The notes under the pieces are model-generated. The model was not told the origin of the DNA, did not search any database, and saw only the letters and a program-made list of their open reading frames with translations. Source: Microbacterium sp. CFH 31415 (GTDB lineage: Bacteria > Actinomycetota > Actinomycetes > Actinomycetales > Microbacteriaceae). Taken from it: a stretch of DNA of 64,000 nucleotides. A program made the translations under genes and the position numbers. The stretch covers positions 1 through 64,000 of the forward strand of contig NZ_JAKYXC010000001.1 in NCBI RefSeq assembly GCF_022538185.1, given 5' to 3'. Shown in pieces: positions 34,372 through 42,079 of the stretch (its first letter is position 1; each line of letters begins with the position of its first letter).

Positions 34372-35265
34372 TCAGTCGGTCAGGAGCCAGAACCAGATCA
34401 GCAGCAGGGTGACGACGAACCCGGCGAACTGGTTGAGCCACAGGAAGCGGTCCCAGCCGCGCGTGGCGGTGTCGGCGGTCTCGTCGGTCACGCCGCGGTA
34501 GGGCCACACGGTGACGAGATACGGCACCGCGACGAGGGTGGCGAGCGGCCCGGGCCAGGCCGCGAGCAGCATGACGAGGCCCGACCCCGCGTAGCAGGCG
34601 AGGGCGAACCAGACGGTCCAGCGCGCGCCACGAGCCGTCGCGATCGAGGAGATCCCGGCCGCGCGGTCGGCTTCGACATCCTGCACCGCCCCGAACGCAT
34701 GCGAGGCCACACCCCACAGGGCGAACGCGACGATGACGGCGCCGAGCTGCCAGGTCCACTCGGCTCCCGCGAGCACGAGCCCGTACACGGCGGGGGAGAA
34801 GAAGTGGATGCTGCTCGTCAGCGAGTCCGCGAAGGGGACTTCCTTCAGCCGCAGCGGCGGCGCGCTGTAGAACACGACGAAGAAGAGGCTCGCCGCGAGC
34901 ACCGCCCACGAGGCGGGAGAGCCGACGACGACGAGGTAGACGACGAACGGCAGGCACGACAGGCCGGCCGCCCACAGCGTGATCGGATGCATGCGCCGGT
35001 CGAGGACAGCACCGTGCGCGCCGCCCTTGCGCGGATTGCGCAGGTCGGACTCGTAGTCGAACACATCGTTGATCCCGTACATCGCGAGGTTGTACGGGAT
35101 GAGGAAGAAGATCGTGCCGATCACCAGTGTGACATCGATCTCGCGCGTGGTGAGCAGGTACGCCGCCGCGAACGGGTACGCGGTGTTGATCCAGCTCACC
35201 GGTCGCGACGAGACGAACAGCTCGCGGATCACCGCGCCCGTGCGCAGGGGGGGTGCATCGGTCAT
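34372..35265 (-). CDS. crtEb: Lycopene elongase (UbiA-family prenyltransferase), C50 carotenoid
   Basis: 297 aa, 8-9 membrane helices. UbiA-type aspartate motifs are visible: NDVFDYESD (66-74) and DVEADRAAG near residue 190. The protein is adjacent to crtYe/crtYf, which identifies it as the lycopene elongase that adds dimethylallyl units to both ends of lycopene to make flavuxanthin-type C50 carotenoids. ATG 35265 overlaps the crtYf stop by 4 bases. It is the last gene of the operon and is followed by a long inverted repeat. UbiA members also act on quinones, but the context makes that unlikely. Confidence 0.92.
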   Translation of the reverse strand: MTDAPPLRTGAVIRELFVSSRPVSWINTAYPFAAAYLLTTREIDVTLVIGTIFFLIPYNLAMYGINDVFDYESDLRNPRKGGAHGAVLDRRMHPITLWAAGLSCLPFVVYLVVVGSPASWAVLAASLFFVVFYSAPPLRLKEVPFADSLTSSIHFFSPAVYGLVLAGAEWTWQLGAVIVAFALWGVASHAFGAVQDVEADRAAGISSIATARGARWTVWFALACYAGSGLVMLLAAWPGPLATLVAVPYLVTVWPYRGVTDETADTATRGWDRFLWLNQFAGFVVTLLLIWFWLLTD

Positions 35266-35567
35266 GCCCGCTCCTTCGGCGTCAGCAGGGTGAGGACGGC
35301 GGGAATGAGGAAGGCCGCGCACACCGCGTAAGAGAAGTCCTCGATCGGCGCCAGCCCGATCCGCAGTCCGCTGAGGTGCTCGGGCGGATACGTGAACAGC
35401 CCGGCCGCGATCATCAGGTTGTCGAACACCGCGGTGAGCAGGATGAGCGCGGCCGCAGTCAGTCCCGACGCCGCCATGCGCCTCGCGAAGCGCGGCCGCC
35501 GGGCGGAGGCGCCCACGACCGCCGCCGTGACGACGGCGAACGGCAGGACGATCAGTGCATAGGTCAT
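35262..35567 (-). CDS. crtYf: C50 carotenoid epsilon-cyclase subunit CrtYf-like
   Basis: 101 aa, three membrane helices, with IEDFSYAVCAAFLIPAVL near the C-terminus corresponding to the PxE(D/E)xxxF motif of heterodimeric lycopene cyclases. Together with the preceding subunit it forms the C50 cyclase that closes the end rings of flavuxanthin to give decaprenoxanthin-type pigment. Which half is called Ye or Yf varies; here it is the second in transcription order. Overlaps both neighbours by 4 bases, so assembly is probably co-translational. Confidence 0.88.
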   Translation of the reverse strand: MTYALIVLPFAVVTAAVVGASARRPRFARRMAASGLTAAALILLTAVFDNLMIAAGLFTYPPEHLSGLRIGLAPIEDFSYAVCAAFLIPAVLTLLTPKERA

Positions 35568-35908
35568 GTCGCCCCCTGCCGGTCCAGGCGCTGCGTGCGA
35601 CGACCGAGTGCGCGCACGGCGCCCGCATGCAGGACGAGCGCCAGGTAGCAGAGGAAGGCGAGGAAGAACGGCTCCTCGAGGGGGAGATGCGGCGCGAGAT
35701 CGATCCCGATCAGCAGCGGACTGTCCCCCTTCACGAACACGCCCGTGGCGATTCCGACGGCGTCCCACGCGACGAAGAACACCGTGCCGATGCCGACGGC
35801 GGCCGCGGTGCGACCGGGGGCCGCCCACGCGGCGAGCCGCCAGCGGCGATCCAGGAGCGCGACGCCGGCGGCCGAGACGAGGATCGCAGCCAGGTACAGT
35901 CCCGGCAC
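35564..35908 (-). CDS. crtYe: C50 carotenoid epsilon-cyclase subunit CrtYe-like
   Basis: 114 aa, three membrane helices with the conserved FFVAWDAVGI and LPLEEPFFLAFLCYLALVL motifs (PxEE) of the CrtYc/Ye subunit. Acts with CrtYf as a membrane heterodimer. The GTG start follows the crtI stop by one base. Whether the rings are epsilon (decaprenoxanthin), beta or gamma (sarcinaxanthin) cannot be decided from the sequence by eye. Confidence 0.88.
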   Translation of the reverse strand: MPGLYLAAILVSAAGVALLDRRWRLAAWAAPGRTAAAVGIGTVFFVAWDAVGIATGVFVKGDSPLLIGIDLAPHLPLEEPFFLAFLCYLALVLHAGAVRALGRRTQRLDRQGAT

Positions 35909-35909
35909 G

Positions 35910-37484
35910 TCACACCCTCGCGGGTTCGGCGAGCGGTCCCGGGGTGCGATCGCCCCGCAGCCGCTTCACGACGAGCTCCGCCGAGATGAGGCACATCGGC
36001 AGGCCGATGCCGGGCAGGGCCGAGCCGCCCGCATAGGAGAGCCCCGCGACCTTGCGCGATGCGTTGCGCGGACGGAACATCGCACTCTGCCCGAGCGTGT
36101 GCGCGAGGCCGAGCGCGTTGCCGCGCCACGCGTTGAGGTCGTCCGCGAAGTCTCCCGGCGCGATCGTGCGGCGCACGACGATGCGGTCCGCCAGGTCGGG
36201 GATGTCGCACCACGACGCCAGCTGCTCGATCACGCGATCAGCCGCCGTCTCGATGCGTGCGTCACCGTCACCATTCTCCCCGCCGCGGCCGAGCGACGGG
36301 TCGGCCGGCACGGGGACGAGGACGAAGAGGTTCTCGTGCCCGGCGGGTGCGACGGTCGGATCGGTCGCGCTCGGGCGGCAGACATACAGCGACGCCGGGT
36401 CGGAGATCCGCGGATTCGCTCCGAAGATGTCGTCGAAGTTCGAGCGCCAGTCGTCGGTGAAGAGGAGGGTGTGGTGGGCGAGCTGGGGCAGCGAGCCCTC
36501 GACGCCGAGCAGCAGGAGGAGCGCCCCCGGGCTGGGATCCTTCTTGGCCCACCACGACTCGGGGTAGCTCTGCAGCCCGGGCGCGACGAGGGCGGTCTCG
36601 GTGTGGTGCAGGTCGGCCGCCGACACGACCAGGTCGGCCTCGACGCGGCGCCCGTCGGCGAGCATGACGCCGGTCGCGGTGGCACCGGTCGTGTCGATCG
36701 AGATGACGCGCGCGCCGGTCTCGATGACGGCTCCGGATGCCACGGCCAGGCGCTCGATCGCGCGGATGATCTCGATGAAGCCGCCGCGCGGGTAGAGCAC
36801 GCCTTCGTCGAGGTCGAGGTGGCTCATCAGGTGGTACAGGCTCGGCACGCCGTACGGCGACCCGCCCAGGAACACGGCCGGGTACCCGAGGATCTGGCGC
36901 AGCCGCGGGTCGGCGAACCGGCGGTCCACGTGCGAGGCGAGGCTTCTGGTCAGCAGCGGCGCGAGCTGCGGCACCCGCCGGAGCAGCGCGGGATCGCGCA
37001 GCCCTGCCGTGGTCTCGTACGTGTCGTAGAGGAAGCGGGTGACGGCGAGGTCGTACGCATCGCCGGCCGAGTCGAGGTACGCGCTCAGCTTCGCGCCGGC
37101 GCCGGGCTCGACGCTCTCGAAGAGCGCGGTCGCGGCCTCACGCCCCGAGCGCACGTCCAGCGGTGCCCTCCCGGTGGCGGGGTCGGAGTAGACGCGGTAC
37201 GCGGGGTCGAGCGGCACGAGGTCGAGCTCGCGCTCGGCGGTCGTGCCGAGCAGACGGAAGAAGTGGTCGAAGACCTCGGGCATGAGGTACCAGCTCGGCC
37301 CGGTGTCGAACCGGAACCCGTCCTGGTCCCACGATCCGGCTCGGCCGCCCACGACGTCGCGCGCCTCGAGGACCGTGACGTCCCACCCTTCGGCGCCGAG
37401 GAGGGCCGCGGTGGCGAGTCCGGCGATGCCGCCGCCCACGACCACCGCGCGTCGGCGCGTGACGGGCACTGCCCCGCCGCTCAT
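35910..37484 (-). CDS. crtI: Phytoene desaturase
   Basis: 524 aa. N-terminal Rossmann FAD motif VVVGGGIAGLATAALLGAEGW, then RAGSWDQDGFRFDTGPSWYLMPEVFDHFF, and the C-terminal bacterial carotenoid desaturase signature around GGSALPGIGLPMCLISAELV. It performs four desaturations turning phytoene into lycopene at the membrane surface. Usual length for CrtI. ATG 37484 overlaps the crtB stop by 4 bases. Confidence 0.95.
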   Translation of the reverse strand: MSGGAVPVTRRRAVVVGGGIAGLATAALLGAEGWDVTVLEARDVVGGRAGSWDQDGFRFDTGPSWYLMPEVFDHFFRLLGTTAERELDLVPLDPAYRVYSDPATGRAPLDVRSGREAATALFESVEPGAGAKLSAYLDSAGDAYDLAVTRFLYDTYETTAGLRDPALLRRVPQLAPLLTRSLASHVDRRFADPRLRQILGYPAVFLGGSPYGVPSLYHLMSHLDLDEGVLYPRGGFIEIIRAIERLAVASGAVIETGARVISIDTTGATATGVMLADGRRVEADLVVSAADLHHTETALVAPGLQSYPESWWAKKDPSPGALLLLLGVEGSLPQLAHHTLLFTDDWRSNFDDIFGANPRISDPASLYVCRPSATDPTVAPAGHENLFVLVPVPADPSLGRGGENGDGDARIETAADRVIEQLASWCDIPDLADRIVVRRTIAPGDFADDLNAWRGNALGLAHTLGQSAMFRPRNASRKVAGLSYAGGSALPGIGLPMCLISAELVVKRLRGDRTPGPLAEPARV

Positions 37485-38350
37485 GCGCGCACCTCGCGCG
37501 GAGCGAATCCGAGCCAGGCGCGTGCGGCGAGACGGGCTTTCACCGGGTCGGGTACGCGTACCCGCTCTCCTGCCGCGCGGGAGCGGCGGAGCCGCGTCGA
37601 GAGCTCGGCGAACAGATCGTGCGCGGCGGTCACCGCCCGGCGGCAGTCGGAGGGAAGCTTCGGGATCACGGCCGCGGCGGCCGCGAGGTCGGCATCGATC
37701 CGGTCGAGGACTGCGGCGCGCGAGACGCCGCCGGTCTCCAGACCGAGGTAGTCGCGACCGAGCGCGGACGCGTCGTGGTCGAGGTCGCGCAGGAAATTGA
37801 CGTCCTGGAACGCGGCGCCCAGGCGTCGTGCACCGTCGACCAGCTCCGCGGAGGGGGTGATCGGATGCGGCGCCCCCGCGTTCACGAACACCTGCAGGCA
37901 CATCAGGCCGACGACCTCCGCCGAGCCGTACACATAGGCGTCGTGCGACGCGTCGTCGTGACGGCTCGTCGAGAGGTCGGTGCGCATCGAGGCGAAGAAG
38001 GGACGGATCAGTTCGCCGTCGATGCCGCACTCACGCGCGGTCCGGGCGAACGCGTGCACGACCAGGTTCGCGCTGAAGCCGCGCTCGACGGCGGCGAGGG
38101 TCTCGGCCTCCAGGTCGTCGAGGACGGCTCCTGCCTGGGCGGGGGAGAGCCCGGCGGCCTCAGCGGGACCGTCCACGATCTCGTCGGCGACCCGCACGAG
38201 GGCGTAGACGGTGCGCACGTGCGGCCGCGGCCGCGGTCCGAGCAGGCGGCACGCCAGGCTGAACGACGTCGAATACCGCGAGATGACGGTGGCCGCGGCA
38301 TCCCGAGCCGTGCGATCGTACAGGTCGAGGCCCGTCTCACGCGCGCTCAC
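37481..38350 (-). CDS. crtB: Phytoene synthase
   Basis: 289 aa. Squalene/phytoene synthase fold with two Asp-rich motifs: RVADEIVDG near residue 55 (DxxxD) and DVNFLRDLDHD near 185; YVYGSAEVVGLMCLQVF is the second conserved helix. Condenses two GGPP into phytoene. GTG 38350 overlaps the crtE stop by 4 bases. Confidence 0.95.
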   Translation of the reverse strand: MSARETGLDLYDRTARDAAATVISRYSTSFSLACRLLGPRPRPHVRTVYALVRVADEIVDGPAEAAGLSPAQAGAVLDDLEAETLAAVERGFSANLVVHAFARTARECGIDGELIRPFFASMRTDLSTSRHDDASHDAYVYGSAEVVGLMCLQVFVNAGAPHPITPSAELVDGARRLGAAFQDVNFLRDLDHDASALGRDYLGLETGGVSRAAVLDRIDADLAAAAAVIPKLPSDCRRAVTAAHDLFAELSTRLRRSRAAGERVRVPDPVKARLAARAWLGFAPREVRA

Positions 38351-39402
38351 GGGATGCGCCCTTCGACGCCGTCCGCCAGATCCCGAAGCAGCGATCCGAC
38401 CGCGGCCGGAAGGGCCGAGTCGCGCGACGCGGTGCGCACCCGATCGAGGGTGTCGGAGATCAGGCTGCGCAGGCGCATGGGGGCGCCGCTCTCGAGCAGG
38501 GCGACCTGCGCGTCGCGCACGGCGATGGGGCCGGTGTGCGCGACGGCGAGCGCTTCGTTCACCTTCGGCCACGACGTCGACTCGCGCGCGAGGGCGACCA
38601 GCGGCGTGCGCTTGGACTCGCGCAGATCCCCGCCCGTCTCTCGGCCGGCCTGCTCGGCCGAGCCGAAGGCGCCGATGAGGTCGTCCACCAGCTGGAACGC
38701 CAGACCGAGCGACCCGCCCGCGGTGGACAGCACGCCGCGTGCCTCGTCGCCCGCGCCGGCGAGCACGGCCCCGGCCTGCAGCGGCGCCTGGAACGAGTAC
38801 ACCGCCGTCTTGTTGAACGCGGCGTCGAGGATGTCGTCGTGCGATGCGTGCTCGGGCACCACGGCGTGCGTCACGTCGGCCAGCTCTCCGGCCGCCGACA
38901 CATAGACCGCGTCGTCGAGGAGCCCGTGAAGCTGCTCGCGCGCGACCGGATCCACCTCGGCGAACGCGACGAGGCGGAAGGCCTCGTGCAGCAGGAGATC
39001 GCCGGCGAGGATGGCGGCCGCATCTCCGAGAACTGCCGCGCCCGCGGCATCCGCTCCCTGCACGCGGGCGTGCTCGCGGAATTCGCCGGCCACATTCGGG
39101 ATGCCGCGGCGTTCGGTGTCGTGGTCGATCACGTCGTCGTGCACGACGAAAGCGGCGTGCAGCAGCTCGAACGCGGCGGCGACGGGGTACAGGCTCGGTG
39201 TCGCGTCCGGATCGCCGCCGAACGCGCCGAAAGAGGCGGCGACGAGCGCGGGGCGGAACCGTTTGCCTCCGCGCGAGGCCCGCGCCACGGCGTCGCCCAG
39301 GGCGCCGAAGCCCGCGCCCAGCGTTCTCGCGCGGGTGACGATGCGGTCGAGCGAGGCGTCGATCGCCGCATCCACGCGGGGATCGGGGGGCAGGGCGATC
39401 AT
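38347..39402 (-). CDS. crtE: Geranylgeranyl diphosphate synthase
   Basis: 351 aa polyprenyl synthase. First Asp-rich motif DDVID (89-93) after GGKRFRP, second motif DDLIG (240-244). Position -5 before the first motif is an aromatic-free Ala/Phe pair (HAAFVV), compatible with a C20 product, but chain length is inferred mainly from the operon. Supplies GGPP to CrtB. ATG 39402 overlaps the idi stop by 4 bases. Confidence 0.93.
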   Translation of the reverse strand: MIALPPDPRVDAAIDASLDRIVTRARTLGAGFGALGDAVARASRGGKRFRPALVAASFGAFGGDPDATPSLYPVAAAFELLHAAFVVHDDVIDHDTERRGIPNVAGEFREHARVQGADAAGAAVLGDAAAILAGDLLLHEAFRLVAFAEVDPVAREQLHGLLDDAVYVSAAGELADVTHAVVPEHASHDDILDAAFNKTAVYSFQAPLQAGAVLAGAGDEARGVLSTAGGSLGLAFQLVDDLIGAFGSAEQAGRETGGDLRESKRTPLVALARESTSWPKVNEALAVAHTGPIAVRDAQVALLESGAPMRLRSLISDTLDRVRTASRDSALPAAVGSLLRDLADGVEGRIP

Positions 39403-39950
39403 GATGCGCGGCGACGCTGGGCGACGGTGTCGAAGAGGTGCAGCTGCTCGGCCTGCAGCACGAGCCAGGGGCTGAACGCCCAGGGAGTCGTCTGCAGGGA
39501 TGCCGCGAGCTCGGCCGGCTCCACCCAGCGGGCGTCCACCACCTCGAGGGGGTTGAGGACCGGCTCGTCATACGTCAGCGCGGTGTACACCGGGCAGACC
39601 TCGTGCTCCACGATGCCGTTGGCGTCGGTCGCGCGGTAGCGGAAGAGCGGCAGGGCGAGCTCGATATCGGTGAGGCTGATGCCCAGCTCGAACTCGGCAC
39701 GGCGGTGCACGGCGGCGAGCACGGGCTCGGCCGGCTTCGGGTGGCCGCAGAACGAGTTGCTCCATACGCCGGGCCAGGCCTGCTTGTCGAGCGCGCGGCG
39801 CGTCACCAGCACCAGGCCGTCGGGGTTGACGACGTGGCAGGAGAAGGCGAGGTGGAGGGCCGTGTCCGTCCCGTGAACGCTGCTCTTGGGAGCCGTGCCG
39901 ATCGCCCTGCCCTCGTCATCGAGAAGAACCACGTGGTCGGCATCGGTCAT
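39399..39950 (-). CDS. idi: Isopentenyl-diphosphate delta-isomerase type 1
   Basis: 183 aa. Catalytic C68 in SNSFCGHPKP, catalytic E117 in IVEHEVCPVY, and metal ligands H26, H33, H70 and E115 are present. Converts IPP to DMAPP, feeding both CrtE and the elongase. It is the first gene of the carotenoid operon. ATG 39950 is preceded by a perfect AAGGAGG five bases upstream. Expression is probably set by the operator at 39968-39986. Confidence 0.95.
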   Translation of the reverse strand: MTDADHVVLLDDEGRAIGTAPKSSVHGTDTALHLAFSCHVVNPDGLVLVTRRALDKQAWPGVWSNSFCGHPKPAEPVLAAVHRRAEFELGISLTDIELALPLFRYRATDANGIVEHEVCPVYTALTYDEPVLNPLEVVDARWVEPAELAASLQTTPWAFSPWLVLQAEQLHLFDTVAQRRRAS

Positions 39951-39967
39951 GGGATCCTCCTTGGAAT

Positions 39968-39986
39968 TCGCTAGTTTAACTAGCGA
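39968..39986. promoter_or_regulatory. 19-bp palindromic operator between idi-crt operon and MarR gene
   Basis: TCGCTAGTTTAACTAGCGA is a perfect palindrome around a central T, AT-rich in a GC-rich region. It lies immediately downstream of the TACAAT (-10) of idi, over the predicted transcription start, and 44 bases before the marR ATG. Position, size and symmetry fit a MarR-dimer site that blocks the crt promoter and possibly autoregulates. Confidence 0.82.
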
Positions 39987-39991
39987 TTGTA
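39986..39991 (-). promoter_or_regulatory. -10 hexamer TACAAT of the idi-crt operon
   Basis: On the minus strand TACAAT abuts the palindromic operator; the start site would fall within it, about 29 bases before the idi ATG. No clear -35 at 16-18 bases. Confidence 0.6.
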
Positions 39992-40029
39992 GTGTCCCGA
40001 TGATACAAGGGTAGGGAAGGGGTGTCCAC

Positions 40030-40500
40030 ATGGCGCACGAGTGGTATCCGCAGTCCCCGCACGACAGGGCCGTTCTCGAAGTCTTGCAGGCTGTGCGCGC
40101 CTTCAGCGACGCCATGGACCGCATGCACGGCGGGATGAAGGACGACATGGAGATGAACGCGTCCGATCTCTCGGCGTTGCGCATGCTCATCATGCGCGAA
40201 CAGAGGGGGGAGTCCGTCAGTCCGCACGATGTGGCCGCGCATCTCAAGATCTCCACCGCGTCGACGACGAAGCTGCTCGATCGGCTGACCGTCTCCGGGC
40301 ATGTGGAGCGCCGCCCGCACCCGAGTGACCGGCGGGCGCGGGTGATCGTGCTCACGGACGAGTCCCGCCGTGCGTTCTTCCGGCACTTCGGCGAGCGGCT
40401 GCAGGCGATGAGGAGCGTGGTGACCACGTACTCGGACGAAGAGCTGGCCGTCATCGCGCGGTTCCTGGACGAGCTCGGGGCCGTCCTGCGACGGGAGTGA
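40030..40500 (+). CDS. MarR-family regulator, CrtR-like
   Basis: 156 aa winged helix-turn-helix. The recognition part SPHDVAAHLKISTASTTKLLDRLTVSGHVERR and wing PHPSDRRARVIVLTD are typical of MarR, flanked by dimerisation helices at both ends. It is divergent from idi-crtEBIYeYfEb with a palindrome between. In Corynebacterium glutamicum the MarR-type CrtR, divergent from the crt operon, represses it and responds to GGPP (established); this protein is probably the functional equivalent. ATG 40030; no strong ribosome site. Confidence 0.88.
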   Translation: MAHEWYPQSPHDRAVLEVLQAVRAFSDAMDRMHGGMKDDMEMNASDLSALRMLIMREQRGESVSPHDVAAHLKISTASTTKLLDRLTVSGHVERRPHPSDRRARVIVLTDESRRAFFRHFGERLQAMRSVVTTYSDEELAVIARFLDELGAVLRRE

Positions 40501-40517
40501 GCGCCCGTCGGGGGAAC

Positions 40518-40553
40518 GAAGAAGGACCCTCCGAAACCGGAGGGTCCTTCTTC
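40518..40553. terminator. Bidirectional hairpin terminator, marR (+) and tRNA (-)
   Basis: Perfect 16-bp stem GAAGAAGGACCCTCCG / CGGAGGGTCCTTCTTC with an AAAC loop, followed on the plus strand by T-rich TTCTTGTT. It begins 18 bases after the marR stop and 7 bases beyond the tRNA 3' end on the other strand. Confidence 0.9.
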
Positions 40554-40559
40554 TTCTTG

Positions 40560-40633
40560 TTGCGGGGACAGGATTTGAACCTGCGACCTCTGGGTTATGA
40601 GCCCAGCGAGCTACCGAGCTGCTCCACCCCGCG
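40560..40633 (-). tRNA. Initiator tRNA-fMet (CAU)
   Basis: Read on the minus strand: acceptor CGCGGGG pairs with CCCCGCA leaving the C1:A72 mismatch that marks initiators; D-arm GAGC...GCTC; anticodon stem CTGGG/CCCAG with the three G:C pairs and loop CTCATAA (anticodon CAT); T-arm GCAGG-TTCAAAT-CCTGT. The 3' CCA is not encoded (CAA follows A73). 74 bases. Confidence 0.96.
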
Positions 40634-40727
40634 GCACAAGAAGAAAGCCTAGCACGGTTTCGGAGAGGGTCACGACGCCGGGCCGGTTCGCTTGCCGCCG
40701 GGCGCGATGGGGCGGGAGGATGAGCGC

Positions 40728-41258
40728 ATGCCACCGCCGCGCGACGACACGCACGACGACTTCGACGACGGCCGGGACGAGACCCCGACGGAGCGGGCCG
40801 ATCGCAACTGGAACGAAGTGCTGCAGGAGCTGCGCGTTCTGCAGACGGGCACCCAGATCCTCACCGGCTTCCTGCTCGCCCTCGCCTTTCAACCGGCCTT
40901 CGCCGATCTGACAGAGGGGCAGCGCACGATCTACCTGACGCTCGTCGTGATCTCGGCACTGAGCGCCATCATCGCGCTCGCACCTGTGGCGCTCCACCGG
41001 GTGCTCTTCCAGCAGCGAGCGAAGGCAGCGGTGGTCACGTACGGCCATGCCGCTCTCATCACCGCCCTGTTCACGGTGTCGATCCTCGTGGTGGGTGTGG
41101 TGGCCTTCGTCTTCGACGTGGTCGTCGGGGATGCCGCCGCGTGGACGGCGCTCGCGATCCTGAGCGTGCTGATCATCCTGCTGTGGCTCATCGCGCCCGC
41201 GATCATCCGCGCCCGCGTCGGGGACGGCGACGGCGTCGGCCGGAGGTGGCGTTCATGA
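40728..41258 (+). CDS. Small four-helix membrane protein, DUF6328-like
   Basis: 176 aa. An acidic hydrophilic N-terminus (DDTHDDFDDGRDETPTERAD) is followed by NWNEVLQELRVLQTGTQIL and four membrane helices (about 55-165). The LQxLRVxQTGxQxLxGFLLxLxF-type motif is characteristic of DUF6328-like proteins; function unknown. ATG 40728 has GGAGG eight bases upstream. The stop overlaps the nitrilase ATG (ATGA), so the two are co-translated. Confidence 0.78.
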   Translation: MPPPRDDTHDDFDDGRDETPTERADRNWNEVLQELRVLQTGTQILTGFLLALAFQPAFADLTEGQRTIYLTLVVISALSAIIALAPVALHRVLFQQRAKAAVVTYGHAALITALFTVSILVVGVVAFVFDVVVGDAAAWTALAILSVLIILLWLIAPAIIRARVGDGDGVGRRWRS

Positions 41259-42070
41259 CCGCCGCCGACGACCTGGGGATCGCGGTCGCCCAGTTCTCCC
41301 CGGCCGCCGACACCGAGGCGAACCTCGCCGTCATCGCTCAGCTCACCGCCACGGCGTCGGCCCGCGGTGCTCGGGTCGTGGTCTTCCCCGAGTACTCCAG
41401 CTACTTCGTCGACCCATTCGACGCCTCGCTGACCGAGCACGCGCAGGAGGTCGACGGGCCGTTCGTCCGCCGGCTCACCGAGATCGCCGCCCAGCACGGT
41501 GTGCACCTCGTCGCGGGACTCCTCGAGCGAGCCGACGACGAGCGTCGCGTGCGGAACACGGTCGTCGCGGTAGGCGGCGGCGGACTGCTGGCGAGCTACC
41601 GCAAGCTGCACCTCTACGACGCGTTCGGTCAGCGCGAGTCGGACTGGGTCGAGCCCGGCGTGGTCGGCACGCCCGAGACGTTCGAATCGGGCGGCCTGCG
41701 CTTCGGTCTCATGACCTGCTACGACCTGCGCTTCCCCGAGGTGGGCCGGCTGCTGGTCGACGCAGGAGCCGACGTCTTCCTGGTGCCCGCGGAGTGGGTG
41801 CGCGGCCCGCTCAAGGAGCACCACTGGCGGACGCTCCTGCACGCGCGGGCGATCGAGAACACGGTGTTCGTCGCCGCCGCCGATCACCCGCCGCCGCTAG
41901 GCGTGGGCAACTCGATGATCGTCGACCCGCAGGGCGTCGAGCTCGCCGCGGTCGGCACGGCGACCGATGTCGCCGTCGCGCACCTCGATCCGACTGCGGT
42001 CGAACGCGTGCGCCGCGTCAACCCGGCGCTGCGCCTGCGTCGACTCGCGGTGACGCCGCGCGACGGCTGA
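41255..42070 (+). CDS. Carbon-nitrogen hydrolase (nitrilase superfamily)
   Basis: 271 aa. The full catalytic triad is visible: E46 in FPEYSSY, K117 in YRKLHLYD, C155 in MTCYDLRFPE. The closing domain keeps WxxLLHARAIENTVFVAAAD. This is an amidase of the omega-amidase/NIT type acting on small amides; the exact substrate is not evident. The neighbouring PLP aminotransferase of the YbdL/KAT type (convergent, ends ten bases away) fits an omega-amidase/transaminase pairing in which the transaminase product is deamidated. Coupled to the DUF6328-like gene. Confidence 0.88.
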   Translation: MTAADDLGIAVAQFSPAADTEANLAVIAQLTATASARGARVVVFPEYSSYFVDPFDASLTEHAQEVDGPFVRRLTEIAAQHGVHLVAGLLERADDERRVRNTVVAVGGGGLLASYRKLHLYDAFGQRESDWVEPGVVGTPETFESGGLRFGLMTCYDLRFPEVGRLLVDAGADVFLVPAEWVRGPLKEHHWRTLLHARAIENTVFVAAADHPPPLGVGNSMIVDPQGVELAAVGTATDVAVAHLDPTAVERVRRVNPALRLRRLAVTPRDG

Positions 42071-42079
42071 TCGATGCCG

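Noticed and set aside
40518..40633. tRNA-fMet with an adjoining perfect hairpin as an integration (att) site
   Set aside because: No integrase, direct repeat of the tRNA end, or foreign-looking cargo nearby; the hairpin is an ordinary terminator.
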